A stretch of 47,253 nt of DNA, taken from assembly GCA_017456495.1 (NCBI GenBank), contig JAFTJI010000166.1, positions 1 to 47,253 of the forward strand, given 5' to 3'. The DNA comes from Lentisphaeria bacterium (GTDB lineage: Bacteria > Verrucomicrobiota > Lentisphaeria > Victivallales > UBA1829). The notes under the pieces are model-generated. The model made no database searches. It was not told the DNA's origin and saw only the letters and a list, made by a program, of their open reading frames with translations. Position numbers and translations under genes: made by a program. Positions 26,114 to 34,697 of this stretch are shown in pieces (positions within the stretch are counted from its first letter, which is position 1; each line of letters begins with the position of its first letter).

Positions 26114-27292
26114 ATGTTGTACTACCTTGAAAGTTTACGCAGTACATTTGGTCCTTTCCGCCTGTTCGAATACGTTACGTTTCGCGCAGGCGGAGCCTTG
26201 TTTACAGCAATGCTCATCGTCCTGCTCTTCGGAAAACCCGTCATCGCTCTCCTGAAAAAATTCTGTATCGCCAACTGGAGATATGAGAATCTTCTGGGAG
26301 AACAGGAAGGGGAAGAACTCAAGAAAAAGACTCCGACAATGGGCGGCAGCCTGCTGGTCGTTGCAGTGCTGATCTCCACTTTGCTCTGGGGTGTGATGAA
26401 CAGAATGCTTCTCATCTTCCTTACAGTTCTCTGTTCGCTCTGTATCCTTGGTTTTGTGGACGACCTTATCAAAATCAGGTACAAACGTAATATCCGCGAT
26501 GGAGTTTCCGGAAAGGTGAAAATGGCGGTTCAGTTCCTCATCTCCCTTTCTGCGGCTTATTTCCTCTATAAGACTCCGGAAGCAGTGACAATGCAGCTCT
26601 ACATTCCGTTTTTCAAAGATCCCGTGATCGCGCAGCCGGATGTTGATGCGGCGCAAGTCTATCTCATGACTCCGTTTTCCAAAAATCCGCTTCTGACCCT
26701 CGGGATCGCATGGACGACTCTGTTCGTCGGGATCATGCTTGTGTTCAACGGATTGGTCGTAACAGGGACCTCCAACGCAGTCAACCTGACGGACGGGAAA
26801 GATGGACTTGCGGCAGGCTGTCTGGTGTTCAGTTCTCTTGCCTTTGCGGCCTATGCCTATATGTGCAGCCACGCGGTCTTTGCAAAATATCTTTCGATTC
26901 CCCTTGCCCCGAGTGCAAGCGAAGTCAGTGTTTTTGCCTGTGCCATCGCCGGAGCCTGTATCGGATTTCTCTGGTTCAACTGCAAACCGGCATCGGTCTT
27001 CATGGGAGATACCGGAAGTATTCCGCTGGGCGGTGTGCTCGGATTGATCGCAGTCCTGATCGGGCAGCAGATCCTGCTGCTCGTCATCGGATTCGTTTTC
27101 GTGATGGAAGCCGGTTCCGTGATGCTCCAGGTCCTCTCATTTAAATTGACAGGCAAACGGATTTTCCTCTGTTCTCCGATCCACCATCACTTCGAAATGA
27201 AAGGCTGGACCGAAACCCAGATCGTTACAAGATTCTGGCTGATCGCCGGAATTTGCGCGATCCTCGGACTTGCAACCTTAAAACTCCACTAA
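26114..27292 (+). CDS. mraY: Phospho-N-acetylmuramoyl-pentapeptide transferase (MraY)
   Basis: Inner-membrane enzyme that transfers phospho-MurNAc-pentapeptide to undecaprenyl phosphate, forming lipid I for peptidoglycan. It is 392 residues with about ten spans. Key motifs are KKTPTMGG, FVDDLIKI (the catalytic aspartate pair), NLTDGKDGLA (usually NLTDGLDGLA), FMGDTGS, and HHHFEMKGW. It lies 23 bases after nrdJ and 12 bases before fumC. It is therefore outside the usual division/cell-wall (mur-fts) cluster, which is uncommon. The sequence looks fully functional. Confidence 0.95.
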   Translation: MLYYLESLRSTFGPFRLFEYVTFRAGGALFTAMLIVLLFGKPVIALLKKFCIANWRYENLLGEQEGEELKKKTPTMGGSLLVVAVLISTLLWGVMNRMLLIFLTVLCSLCILGFVDDLIKIRYKRNIRDGVSGKVKMAVQFLISLSAAYFLYKTPEAVTMQLYIPFFKDPVIAQPDVDAAQVYLMTPFSKNPLLTLGIAWTTLFVGIMLVFNGLVVTGTSNAVNLTDGKDGLAAGCLVFSSLAFAAYAYMCSHAVFAKYLSIPLAPSASEVSVFACAIAGACIGFLWFNCKPASVFMGDTGSIPLGGVLGLIAVLIGQQILLLVIGFVFVMEAGSVMLQVLSFKLTGKRIFLCSPIHHHFEMKGWTETQIVTRFWLIAGICAILGLATLKLH

Positions 27293-27304
27293 AGGATTTT
27301 TGAT

Positions 27305-28684
27305 ATGTCATTCAGAACTGAAACAGACAGCATGGGACAGATTGAAGTCCCTGCAGAAAAATATTGGGGAGCGCAGACTCAGCGCTCCATTATCCACTTC
27401 AATATCAGCAATGAGCTGATCCCGATTGAAGTTGTCCGCGGGCTCGTCCTGATTAAAAAGGCGGCAGCAGCAGTCAATACTGCCTCCGGAAAACTGGAAA
27501 AAACACTCTCTTCTGCAATGATCGCCGCCTGCGATGAGATCCTGAACGGTGATTATGATACCCAATTCCCCCTCAAAGTGTGGATGACCGGAAGCGGAAC
27601 CCAGAGCAATATGAACGTTAACGAAGTCATTGCAAACCGGGCAAACGAAATCCTCGGCTTTGAAAAGGGAACCAAAAAACCGGTTCACCCCAACGACCAC
27701 GTCAACATGTCTCAGTCTTCCAATGATACGTTCCCGGCAGCAATGCACATTGCTGCAGCTCAGGAAATCAAGGAAAAACTGCTCCCTGCCCTCAAAGATT
27801 TTCACGCCGGACTTCTTGCAAAACAGGAAGAGTTCAAGGATATTGTAAAAACCGGAAGAACTCACTTGCAGGATGCTGTTCCCCTCACACTCGGACAGGA
27901 ATTTTCAGGTTATGCGGCTCAACTCGAAGCGGCAATCGTAAGAATCGAAGCGACCCTCCCCGAACTCTATGATCTTGCACTCGGCGGAACAGCTGTCGGT
28001 ACCGGATTGAATGCCCCTGCAGGTTTTGCGGAAGCCGCTGCGGAAAAAATTGCGGAATACACCAAACTGCCTTTCCGCAGTGCTCCGAATAAATTTGCAG
28101 TTCTTGCCGCTCATGATGCTATCGTTGCAGCTTCCGGTGCTGTCCGGACCGCGGCTTGTGCAATGATGAAAATCGCTAACGATATCCGCTGGCTCGCATC
28201 CGGTCCCCGCTGCGGTCTCGGTGAATTGATCCTCCCTGAAAATGAACCCGGTTCTTCCATCATGCCCGGAAAAGTCAATCCCACTCAGTGCGAAGCTATG
28301 ACAATGGTCTGTGTTCAGATCATCGGACTTGATACTGCTGTTGCGATGGCTGGAACTCAGGGCAATTTTGAGCTGAACGTGTTCAAGCCGGTGATGATCT
28401 ATGACTTGCTGGAAGAAGTCAGACTCCTGACTGATGCTTCAAAATCTTTCCTGAAATATGCACTTTCCGGATTGAAAGCAGATGAGGTACGCATCGCAGA
28501 ACTTCTTTCCAAATCGCTGATGCTCGTTACTGCGCTCAGCCCGGTGATCGGTTATGATAATGCCGCTAAAATCGCAAAGACTGCTCACAAAGAAAATCTG
28601 ACTTTGAAAGAGGCTTGCGTAAAACTCGGATTCCTCTCTGCAGAGGAATTTGACAAGGCAGTCAGACCGGAAAAGATGGTTTGA
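27305..28684 (+). CDS. fumC: Fumarate hydratase, class II
   Basis: Cytoplasmic TCA-cycle enzyme interconverting fumarate and malate. The 459 residues match class II fumarases in length and motifs: [14 protein letters not shown] near the substrate site, [25 protein letters not shown] (with the catalytic-region histidine), and the superfamily signature [18 protein letters not shown] lies upstream of the ATG. Last gene of the nrdJ-mraY-fumC operon, closed by a strong terminator. Confidence 0.96.
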   Translation: MSFRTETDSMGQIEVPAEKYWGAQTQRSIIHFNISNELIPIEVVRGLVLIKKAAAAVNTASGKLEKTLSSAMIAACDEILNGDYDTQFPLKVWMTGSGTQSNMNVNEVIANRANEILGFEKGTKKPVHPNDHVNMSQSSNDTFPAAMHIAAAQEIKEKLLPALKDFHAGLLAKQEEFKDIVKTGRTHLQDAVPLTLGQEFSGYAAQLEAAIVRIEATLPELYDLALGGTAVGTGLNAPAGFAEAAAEKIAEYTKLPFRSAPNKFAVLAAHDAIVAASGAVRTAACAMMKIANDIRWLASGPRCGLGELILPENEPGSSIMPGKVNPTQCEAMTMVCVQIIGLDTAVAMAGTQGNFELNVFKPVMIYDLLEEVRLLTDASKSFLKYALSGLKADEVRIAELLSKSLMLVTALSPVIGYDNAAKIAKTAHKENLTLKEACVKLGFLSAEEFDKAVRPEKMV

Positions 28685-28705
28685 TTTCACTGAAAAAAAA
28701 ACAGA

Positions 28706-28746
28706 AACTCCTTCCCGGCGGACAGCCGCAGGAAGGAGTTTTTTTT
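28706..28746 (+). terminator. Terminator of the nrdJ-mraY-fumC operon
   Basis: AACTCCTTCC, 15-base loop with an inner GGC/GCC pair, GGAAGGAGTT, followed by a T run. It ends directly at the left end of repeat copy 3. Confidence 0.92.
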
Positions 28747-28749
28747 ACC

Positions 28750-28933
28750 GGGGTTATTTCAAAAGTCCGGCAAATTTTGTCTGAAAAAGGATTGTTGATG
28801 AGCTGAAAATGGCAGGTTGAGCGTGGCTACCATCCTCCTTCGCTGAAGCTATGGAGGATAAACCGAAAACGCCCCATTTTACAGATCGCAACAAGAATTT
28901 TCTGACATTTTTGAAGGCTTTTGAAATTACCTC
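28750..28933 (+). repeat. Interspersed repeat, copy 3 (long form)
   Basis: Begins GGGGTTATTTCAAAAGTCCG and ends GGCTTTTGAAATTACCTC, aligned with copies 1 and 2. It carries a central palindrome ATCCTCC-TTCGCTGAAGCTAT-GGAGGAT absent from copy 2 and different from the hairpin in copy 1. TACC(G) occurs directly on both sides (28746-28750 and 28934-28938), which looks like a short target-site duplication. It sits between the fumC terminator and the 3' end of the Hsp20 gene. The minus strand shows a spurious reading frame whose peptide pattern (KNVRK..LLR.VKW.VF) is shared with copy 2. Confidence 0.88.
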
Positions 28934-28946
28934 TACCGTCAAAGGC

Positions 28947-29273
28947 TCATTCAACAGCAATTTTCTTGATCTGAGCCGATTCTGCTTTCGGAAGAGTCAA
29001 TACCAAAACGCCGTCTTTTGTCGTTGCTTTGATATTATCCACATCCACAGCATCGGACAACTCAAAGGAACGTTTGTAAAGAATCGGTTTCCCATGACGT
29101 TCCAGACAGCTTTCCGCCTCAATCGTCAAAATGGAGTTTTTCACCTCAATATTGACGTTCCCGGCTTTGGATCCGGGCACTTCAAAATATACCATCGCCT
29201 TGTCATTTTCTTCCACGATGTCCGCCACAGGAATACGTTCCGAATATACTTTTTTTTCTTTCTGTCCATTCAT
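28947..29273 (-). CDS. Small heat-shock protein, Hsp20/alpha-crystallin family
   Basis: ATP-independent chaperone that holds unfolding proteins, 108 residues from the chosen start. The alpha-crystallin core runs from about VPVADIVEENDKAMVYFEVPG to the family signature GVLVLTLPKAE. The start was set at 29273 because GAGGAGA lies seven bases upstream; the upstream in-frame ATG at 29291 would place that ribosome-binding site inside the gene. There is no long C-terminal extension. Second gene of an Hsp20 pair. Confidence 0.9.
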   Translation of the reverse strand: MNGQKEKKVYSERIPVADIVEENDKAMVYFEVPGSKAGNVNIEVKNSILTIEAESCLERHGKPILYKRSFELSDAVDVDNIKATTKDGVLVLTLPKAESAQIKKIAVE

Positions 29274-29296
29274 GATAAACTCTCCTCGCATTAGAA

Positions 29297-29746
29297 TTAA
29301 AGGACTTCAATCTGTTTTACGCTGTTTTCACCGCTTTTGCAGCGGGGCAGAGTGATTTCCAATACGCCATCGGTGTATTTCGCTTTTGCTTCAGCCGAAA
29401 TCACAGGAACAGGCAATTTTACACTTTCCTGATATTCGCCCCAGATCCGTTCGCAGCAGGAGTAACGCTTTTCACCGTTTTCTGACGGATGTTTCTCCCG
29501 TCTTGCAACTCTGACGGTCAGAAAAGTCCCGGAAGATTCGACTTCAAAATCTGACGGTTTACATCCGGCGAACGCGAACTGGACACATACGGAATCATCA
29601 TTGACCTTGACGTGCATCCGTGAATCCGGAAGCAGATCTTTCCAAAGAACATCTGTTAAATCCGGAAACCAGCTCCGCACCAGATCATGAAGCATCACGC
29701 CTCCCGAAACGATTCCCCTGTCATTTCTTCTCATAAGAAAACCCAT
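29297..29746 (-). CDS. Small heat-shock protein, Hsp20/alpha-crystallin family
   Basis: Second Hsp20-type chaperone, 149 residues. The alpha-crystallin domain spans about 55-149, with VKVNDDSVCVQFAFAG, the TVRVARREKH strand and GVLEITLPRCK. The first about 45 residues are a divergent N-terminal arm. The start ATG at 29746 has AAGGGAGGTG five bases upstream; a longer frame to 29797 lacks this. First gene of the pair and 23 bases from the second. The two differ enough to form mixed oligomers, as other tandem Hsp20s do, though that is only inference. Confidence 0.9.
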   Translation of the reverse strand: MGFLMRRNDRGIVSGGVMLHDLVRSWFPDLTDVLWKDLLPDSRMHVKVNDDSVCVQFAFAGCKPSDFEVESSGTFLTVRVARREKHPSENGEKRYSCCERIWGEYQESVKLPVPVISAEAKAKYTDGVLEITLPRCKSGENSVKQIEVL

Positions 29747-29764
29747 AAACACCTCCCTTGTTAT

Positions 29765-29801
29765 GTCCTTTAAGGACGGGTTCATAACATTAGACAATGT
29801 T
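29765..29801 (-). promoter_or_regulatory. Two palindromes upstream of the Hsp20 pair
   Basis: AACATT-AGAC-AATGTT (29786-29801) is a perfect 6-4-6 palindrome, and GTCCTT-T-AAGGAC (29765-29777) is a perfect 6-1-6 palindrome between it and the ribosome-binding site. The first looks like a repressor operator; the second would form a small hairpin in the mRNA. Neither is the CIRCE element, and no clear sigma-32 or sigma-70 promoter was recognised. Confidence 0.4.
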
Positions 29802-29858
29802 TTGGTTTTCTCCGCCCGGATATTCTGTTATTTTTATAAAAAGAGTGTCGTCCGGAAT

Positions 29859-29893
29859 AAAAAAATGCTGTTTTTTATGAGAATACAGCATTT
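29859..29893 (-). terminator. Terminator 2 of the LamG/glycoside-hydrolase operon
   Basis: Minus strand: AAATGCTG, 15-base loop, CAGCATTT followed by a T run. It is the second of two tandem terminators separating this operon from the Hsp20 promoter. Confidence 0.7.
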
Positions 29894-29902
29894 CGAAAAG
29901 AT

Positions 29903-29940
29903 AAAAAAAGCTGCTCTTCCCAAAAAGAAGAACAGCTTTT
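29903..29940 (-). terminator. Terminator 1 of the LamG/glycoside-hydrolase operon
   Basis: Minus strand: AAAGCTGTTCTTC, short loop, GAAGAGCAGCTTT then a T run, 20 bases beyond the stop at 29960. Confidence 0.85.
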
Positions 29941-29959
29941 CTGTCAGTTGGAACTGATA

Positions 29960-32900
29960 TTATTTGATACCGATCAACATAAAGGTTCCGCCCTTGAGCT
30001 CATACTGCTGAAGTTCTTTCAGGGTGATCGCCTTGTTGTTCCAAAGATCAAAGAATACCGCTTTTGCAGGATCAATCCCCATTCGCCTGAAGTCGATCTT
30101 GAGACCGGCTTTCTGAGTTTTCCGGCTGAAGTTTCCTGCTGCGATCATTGCCTTGTACGGAGCTGCACCGTTCCACTTGTACCAGCTGGCGTATGTACGC
30201 GGTGCTGTACTGGAAACGATGTTGTTTCTCCAATAGGGCATGAACTGAGCCTTACTCAAAGCGATTTCCCTGTTGATCTTCCAAAGTTTATTAATGGTCG
30301 GCTTATGCGCATAATGTCCCCAGACACTGATATCATGAACGACCATCGGAGTCAGAGAGTGAAGGGTCATTTCCACGTCCTGAGAATATTTGATGTGCTT
30401 CATGGAAGGTGTCAGGTCAACTGCACGACCGTTCTGAAGAATGAACTTGTAAGCCACGCCGCTTCTGTACTGGTTGTAAGCGTTCTGATATTCCACCAGC
30501 GGAACATCTTCGCAATATGCCCATTTGTAGTTTTTACGGCAGATGTCACAGGTATTTTCGCCGGGAGCGAAGAAGTCTGTTATGTGAGTCATGGGCATAT
30601 AGGCAAGATGACAATGGATCATCATATCGCCGCCATTCTTGTGACAGGTCTTGTAACAGCGCATGTAGAAGTTGCGGAGCCCAAGCGCATCGTTGCTGAT
30701 GAACTTCTGCCCGAACGCATCAATTCCGGCACAGCCGTGTTCGACACTTTCGCAGTAACGGACGCGTGCAAGGTCAAAGTAGAGACCATTGTAGTTTTTG
30801 AGTTTTTTCATTGCATCATCGCACCACCAGCTCCAGAGGTCAGCGGGAGCATCGGTAACGTTGGAGCAGAAGAAATAGCTCATCTGATCGACGCCCAGCT
30901 TCTTTCCGGTGAACATTGCGCCGGGTTTGCTGAGGGCAACTTTATCCCAGTAGTCAAAATCTGCGGCATAGTCAGAAAGATGTCCGGGAGTGGTGTACAT
31001 GTGATTCTTGACATTCCGGTTTGCATTGTGCTGGGCAAACTCTTTGAAGTCGCGGGGATAGCAGCCGTTGTAAACATGAGCATCATCTTTCCGGGGTCTG
31101 TCACTGCCGCATCCGGTGTTGCCGAACTCATGGGTCGTTTCGCTGCATCTGCCGTGGCTGATGTAGTTCACTTCACGGGATTTCGGAGCAAAAGGTCTTG
31201 TGGGAGTTCCCTGGAAGACCATGGTGTAATCCGCTTTCTTTGCCAGTTCAGCCTGTCTGGTGATGATGTTCAGAGAGACGTTGACGGTCTTTCCGTTCTG
31301 TTGGGCAGTCAGCGGTTTTTCGCCGGGTTTGTTGACCCAGTTTGCATTGGATTTGACCCAGAAGAAGAGCCCTTTGTCAAATCCGCTGAGCCAGAGAACA
31401 TTGCTGTTGCGTTTTGCCGGGATCGGAGTCAGCGGATTGGCAACTTTACCATTCTGCCAGAGCACCATTTCCGGATTGTAAGCATATTCCGCACAATCTG
31501 CGGGCATCTGATAGGTGATCTTCATGTTCCGGATCAGATGTTTCTTTGCCGGAGCAAGGTTCCAGTCAATAAGATACATCCCGTCGAACCAGAGTTCTGA
31601 CTTGTAGGAGACAGGCACGCCGTCAACGGTTCCCTGCCCTGCAAAACAGAAACGGTCCTGCCGTTTTTCAGTGATCTTCCAGCTGCTCCACTTTGCGGTT
31701 TTTCCGTTCATAATCAGAACAGGTGCAGCAGTCAGCAGTTTGGTTCCGCCGGCAGTGATCTGCTGCGGGAACGGTGATTTTCCATCGAAAGTATAAACTC
31801 TGTTCCAGACCTTGAACGCATTTTTTCCTGCATCTGCGACCGGGGTCCATGGCTCGGGAACGGTTGTGTCATGACCGACCTTTTCGATGTAAGGTCTCAT
31901 GTTGGGAACGCGGTAGGCGATCGCTCTGACCATACCATCCGCTTTTGCCTCGAGGATGTAATTTCCGGAAGTAAGATTCTTCGGAAAATCAAGATCGACT
32001 TTGCACTGCGGTGTTTTGGTTGAAAAGGAAGCCTGACTCCAGACTTTTCCGTTTTTATCTTTCAGAACGATCGTTCCGGTAATGCCTTCTTTGGCAATCT
32101 TGTTGAGCTTCTTCCCGCCTGCATTGGCAAAATCAACAGAGATTTCAATTTTCTGTTTCTTCTGGGAGGTGTTGAAACTGATCTCCATGGGAAAGTCAAC
32201 ATAATAATCCAGATGATAGCGGTAAACAAGAAGTTTTCCGTAAGAGGCTTCAATATCCAAAGCCTGTTCTCCGGCGGGGAGTGTCATCTTCCAGGGACCT
32301 TTGGTCAGGTCACCGGAATAGGTGTTGCGATATCCGCTAATAGGCAGATAAGATGCTTTGACCTTGATTTTGCTGGAAGCACGGACATTCAGATCCAGAT
32401 TTCCGGTGGAGAGCTCCCCGACTTTATCCACTGTAAACCAGTAACCTTTGGGCAGGAACTTCATTTCGCCGGTGGGAGTGAAACCGCCATCAAAAATCAT
32501 GTTACTCCAGCGGTAATAGTTCTTCTTGCTGCCGGTAATTGCAGCGGTACAGACATCCAGCAGCCAGTCTCCGGGAAGCGGTGAAAGATTCTTCAGCGGA
32601 ATAACCAGCTCTGCCGTCCAACCGTCTTTTCTGTGCTGAACTTTTGTCTTTACACCGACAGCGTTCCAGCTTCTTTCCTTGTTCTTATTGTCGAGATAAG
32701 CACCGTTTCCATTGACGATAAACTGATAGTTCTGATTATCCGGAGCTTTCAGGTGGATTTCAAAACTGTCATCTTCCCAGAGGGTATCATCGCGCTTTGT
32801 GAAATTCTTCACCAGACAGGGACGGTCAGAGGTGAATGTGACATAAAGATTTTCAGCATCTCTGCGGAGATCAGCCCATGCGTTGAATTTGATTGAGGGC

Positions 32901-33832
32901 TTTGCCATGGGGAAGTGCATAAAACAGCGGACAGCCTGCGCGGGATTGTCTGTGTAAGGGATCCCGACAAAGTTCAGGGGAGCCTGAGACTTCTTGGCAG
33001 GCTTGACTTCTTCATAGAGCTTTTTCACTTCAGAAGCGTTCAGCGGACGGTCATAGATCTGAACATTGTCATAAGCCGTCATATTCCCTTTGGATGCGGT
33101 TTTGAAGTAGTTTCCAATGTAAATACGGGAGTTTTTGGTTACAGCGGGAAGCACAAAGTCATCCATCTTCCGGTCAGCCTGATCGTAGGGGATGCCCTTG
33201 CTTTCTTCACTCATACGCGGACCGCCCCGGGGAGACGGGGGATGAAGCACACCGTCAAGATACATCCGGAAATCTTTTTTGTTCCAGGTGAGAACGATAT
33301 GATGCCATTCGCCTTTTTTCCAGCGGAAAGGTCTGGTATAAACCTGAACCTGCTTATTCAAAGCCTTTTCCATCGTCGGATCTTTATAATAGATCTGGGC
33401 GATGATAAAGTCTTTCCACTCTTTTCTGTTCTTGAGGATCCGGAAGTAATAACCGTTGGGCCACTTTCCGGGCACGCCGTTGTCGATCATGGCAAACAGA
33501 GTCTGCAGGACTTCATCGCGGAGATCATAGTTGACCATCTGGAACCAGAAAGAGACGGTTCCCTGCGCGCCGTTGAAGTTGCCAAACGCCTTGTAGTGAA
33601 CGCGTTCCGTATCAGCGACCTGCAAGCTGTTGCGCTTGCTGCTTCCGGGAACACCGGGATACATGCGGAGCTGCAAGTCGGATTCCGGGAAACCGTATGC
33701 TTTCTTATCGCCTTTTGCAAAATCTGCATGCTGACTGTAAGTATCATACTTTGCCTCAAAAAGCAGATTCGGGTTCTGTGCAAAGACAAAACACGCCGAT
33801 AACAGCATAAAAGCTGCCAATAAATTCTTCAT
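29960..33832 (-). CDS. Large secreted LamG / CBM9-like / putative glycoside hydrolase
   Basis: A 1290-residue exported protein. Signal peptide MKNLLAAFMLLSACFVFA. Domains in order: LamG/concanavalin-like fold (about 45-270, with QGTVSFWFQMVNYDL and GEWHHIVLTWN); CBM9/DOMON-like beta domain (about 285-470, with WEDDSFEIHLKAPDN); a beta-rich middle (about 480-870); then a region resembling a TIM-barrel glycosidase (about 880-1210, with NGLYFDLARVRYCE and MMIHCHLAYMPMTH). The last part recalls DUF6067-type 'glycoside hydrolase domain' proteins; I cannot assign a GH family or catalytic acids. The start at 33832 has AGAAAGG eight bases upstream; an upstream frame lacks it. It follows the stand-alone LamG gene by 19 bases and is closed by two terminators. 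Confidence 0.8.
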   Translation of the reverse strand: MKNLLAAFMLLSACFVFAQNPNLLFEAKYDTYSQHADFAKGDKKAYGFPESDLQLRMYPGVPGSSKRNSLQVADTERVHYKAFGNFNGAQGTVSFWFQMVNYDLRDEVLQTLFAMIDNGVPGKWPNGYYFRILKNRKEWKDFIIAQIYYKDPTMEKALNKQVQVYTRPFRWKKGEWHHIVLTWNKKDFRMYLDGVLHPPSPRGGPRMSEESKGIPYDQADRKMDDFVLPAVTKNSRIYIGNYFKTASKGNMTAYDNVQIYDRPLNASEVKKLYEEVKPAKKSQAPLNFVGIPYTDNPAQAVRCFMHFPMAKPSIKFNAWADLRRDAENLYVTFTSDRPCLVKNFTKRDDTLWEDDSFEIHLKAPDNQNYQFIVNGNGAYLDNKNKERSWNAVGVKTKVQHRKDGWTAELVIPLKNLSPLPGDWLLDVCTAAITGSKKNYYRWSNMIFDGGFTPTGEMKFLPKGYWFTVDKVGELSTGNLDLNVRASSKIKVKASYLPISGYRNTYSGDLTKGPWKMTLPAGEQALDIEASYGKLLVYRYHLDYYVDFPMEISFNTSQKKQKIEISVDFANAGGKKLNKIAKEGITGTIVLKDKNGKVWSQASFSTKTPQCKVDLDFPKNLTSGNYILEAKADGMVRAIAYRVPNMRPYIEKVGHDTTVPEPWTPVADAGKNAFKVWNRVYTFDGKSPFPQQITAGGTKLLTAAPVLIMNGKTAKWSSWKITEKRQDRFCFAGQGTVDGVPVSYKSELWFDGMYLIDWNLAPAKKHLIRNMKITYQMPADCAEYAYNPEMVLWQNGKVANPLTPIPAKRNSNVLWLSGFDKGLFFWVKSNANWVNKPGEKPLTAQQNGKTVNVSLNIITRQAELAKKADYTMVFQGTPTRPFAPKSREVNYISHGRCSETTHEFGNTGCGSDRPRKDDAHVYNGCYPRDFKEFAQHNANRNVKNHMYTTPGHLSDYAADFDYWDKVALSKPGAMFTGKKLGVDQMSYFFCSNVTDAPADLWSWWCDDAMKKLKNYNGLYFDLARVRYCESVEHGCAGIDAFGQKFISNDALGLRNFYMRCYKTCHKNGGDMMIHCHLAYMPMTHITDFFAPGENTCDICRKNYKWAYCEDVPLVEYQNAYNQYRSGVAYKFILQNGRAVDLTPSMKHIKYSQDVEMTLHSLTPMVVHDISVWGHYAHKPTINKLWKINREIALSKAQFMPYWRNNIVSSTAPRTYASWYKWNGAAPYKAMIAAGNFSRKTQKAGLKIDFRRMGIDPAKAVFFDLWNNKAITLKELQQYELKGGTFMLIGIK

Positions 33833-33851
33833 AAAAAACCTTTCTGTTGTC

Positions 33852-34691
33852 TTATTTATTTGCAAGATCACCGTCAACAAGTGCTTTGACTTCTGCTGCG
33901 GTCAATGGCTTGCTGAAAATCCGGATCCGGTCATAAGCAGAAGCGCACTCTTTCTTCGCATTGAAAAGATTTCCAATGAAAATACGCGCGCCCTTTGTCA
34001 TTTCCGGAAGTTGGAAATTGTAAGGTCTGACAGGAACATTGGGCGGGATCCCGGCACTGGAAGGTTTGGCTTCTCCGGCAACACCATCCAGATAGAGACA
34101 CATCTGTTTATTATCCCAGGTGATGGTGATATTGTGCCATTCGCCGGCTTTCCACGGTTTTTCGCCGGTGTAAAGCTGAGTCTGAATATTCTGCGCCGCA
34201 GACATTTTGGAATCTTTATAGTAGATCTGCGCTACAATAAAATGCTTCCACTCTTTTCTGTTCTTGAGGATCCGGAAGTGATACCCGTCGGGCCACTTGC
34301 GTCCGTCAGCGTCGATAACAGAGAAAATCGTCTGCAAATCATCATTTGCAAGATCATAATTGACCATCTGGAACCAGAAAGAGACTGTTCCCTGAGAAGC
34401 TGTGAAATTTCCGGGTGCGCGATAGAACATTCTCTGAGCATTTGTCCGGACGAGAGCCTTTGTTCCCTGTTTCATGCCCGGAACTTTTTTCAGGACACGG
34501 TCAGAAGCAACAAAAGCATAAGCGATTTTATCGCCTCTTGCAAATTCCGCCTTATTGCCATCGGTTTCGTACGTTGCATCAAAAAGCAAGTTCGGATTGC
34601 GGGCAAAAACAAGTGTCAGTGCCGACAATGATAAGAGGAGTAAGATTTTTTTCATGGTTGATTGGTTAACCGGATCATTTTTCGCAATCAT
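33852..34691 (-). CDS. Secreted stand-alone LamG-domain protein
   Basis: A 279-residue exported protein consisting of a signal peptide (ending LSALTLVFA) and one LamG/concanavalin A-like domain with QGTVSFWFQMVNYDL, FRILKNRKEWK and GEWHNITITWD. It is clearly paralogous to the first about 290 residues of the next gene product. Start choice: ATG 34691 has AAAGGA five bases upstream. An inner ATG at 34655, which gives a cleaner signal peptide, has none. A hairpin, AACCGGAT...ATCCGGTT (34668-34697), overlaps the first start. It probably binds carbohydrate or a cell-surface polymer; the ligand is unknown. Confidence 0.8.
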   Translation of the reverse strand: MIAKNDPVNQSTMKKILLLLSLSALTLVFARNPNLLFDATYETDGNKAEFARGDKIAYAFVASDRVLKKVPGMKQGTKALVRTNAQRMFYRAPGNFTASQGTVSFWFQMVNYDLANDDLQTIFSVIDADGRKWPDGYHFRILKNRKEWKHFIVAQIYYKDSKMSAAQNIQTQLYTGEKPWKAGEWHNITITWDNKQMCLYLDGVAGEAKPSSAGIPPNVPVRPYNFQLPEMTKGARIFIGNLFNAKKECASAYDRIRIFSKPLTAAEVKALVDGDLANK

Positions 34692-34697
34692 CCGGTT
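34668..34697 (-). promoter_or_regulatory. Hairpin over the LamG start codon
   Basis: Perfect 8-bp inverted repeat AACCGGAT/ATCCGGTT around a 14-base loop. On the mRNA it would include the AUG at 34691 and abut the ribosome-binding site, so it could mask initiation. Confidence 0.4.

Noticed and set aside
28754-28960. 68-codon minus-strand frame across repeat copy 3
   Set aside because: Same repeat-derived peptide as in copy 2, and it overlaps the end of the Hsp20 gene.
29948-31600. 550-codon frame antisense to the large LamG protein gene
   Set aside because: Shadow frame; no start signal, and its end-to-end overlap with a convincing secreted protein gene argues against it.
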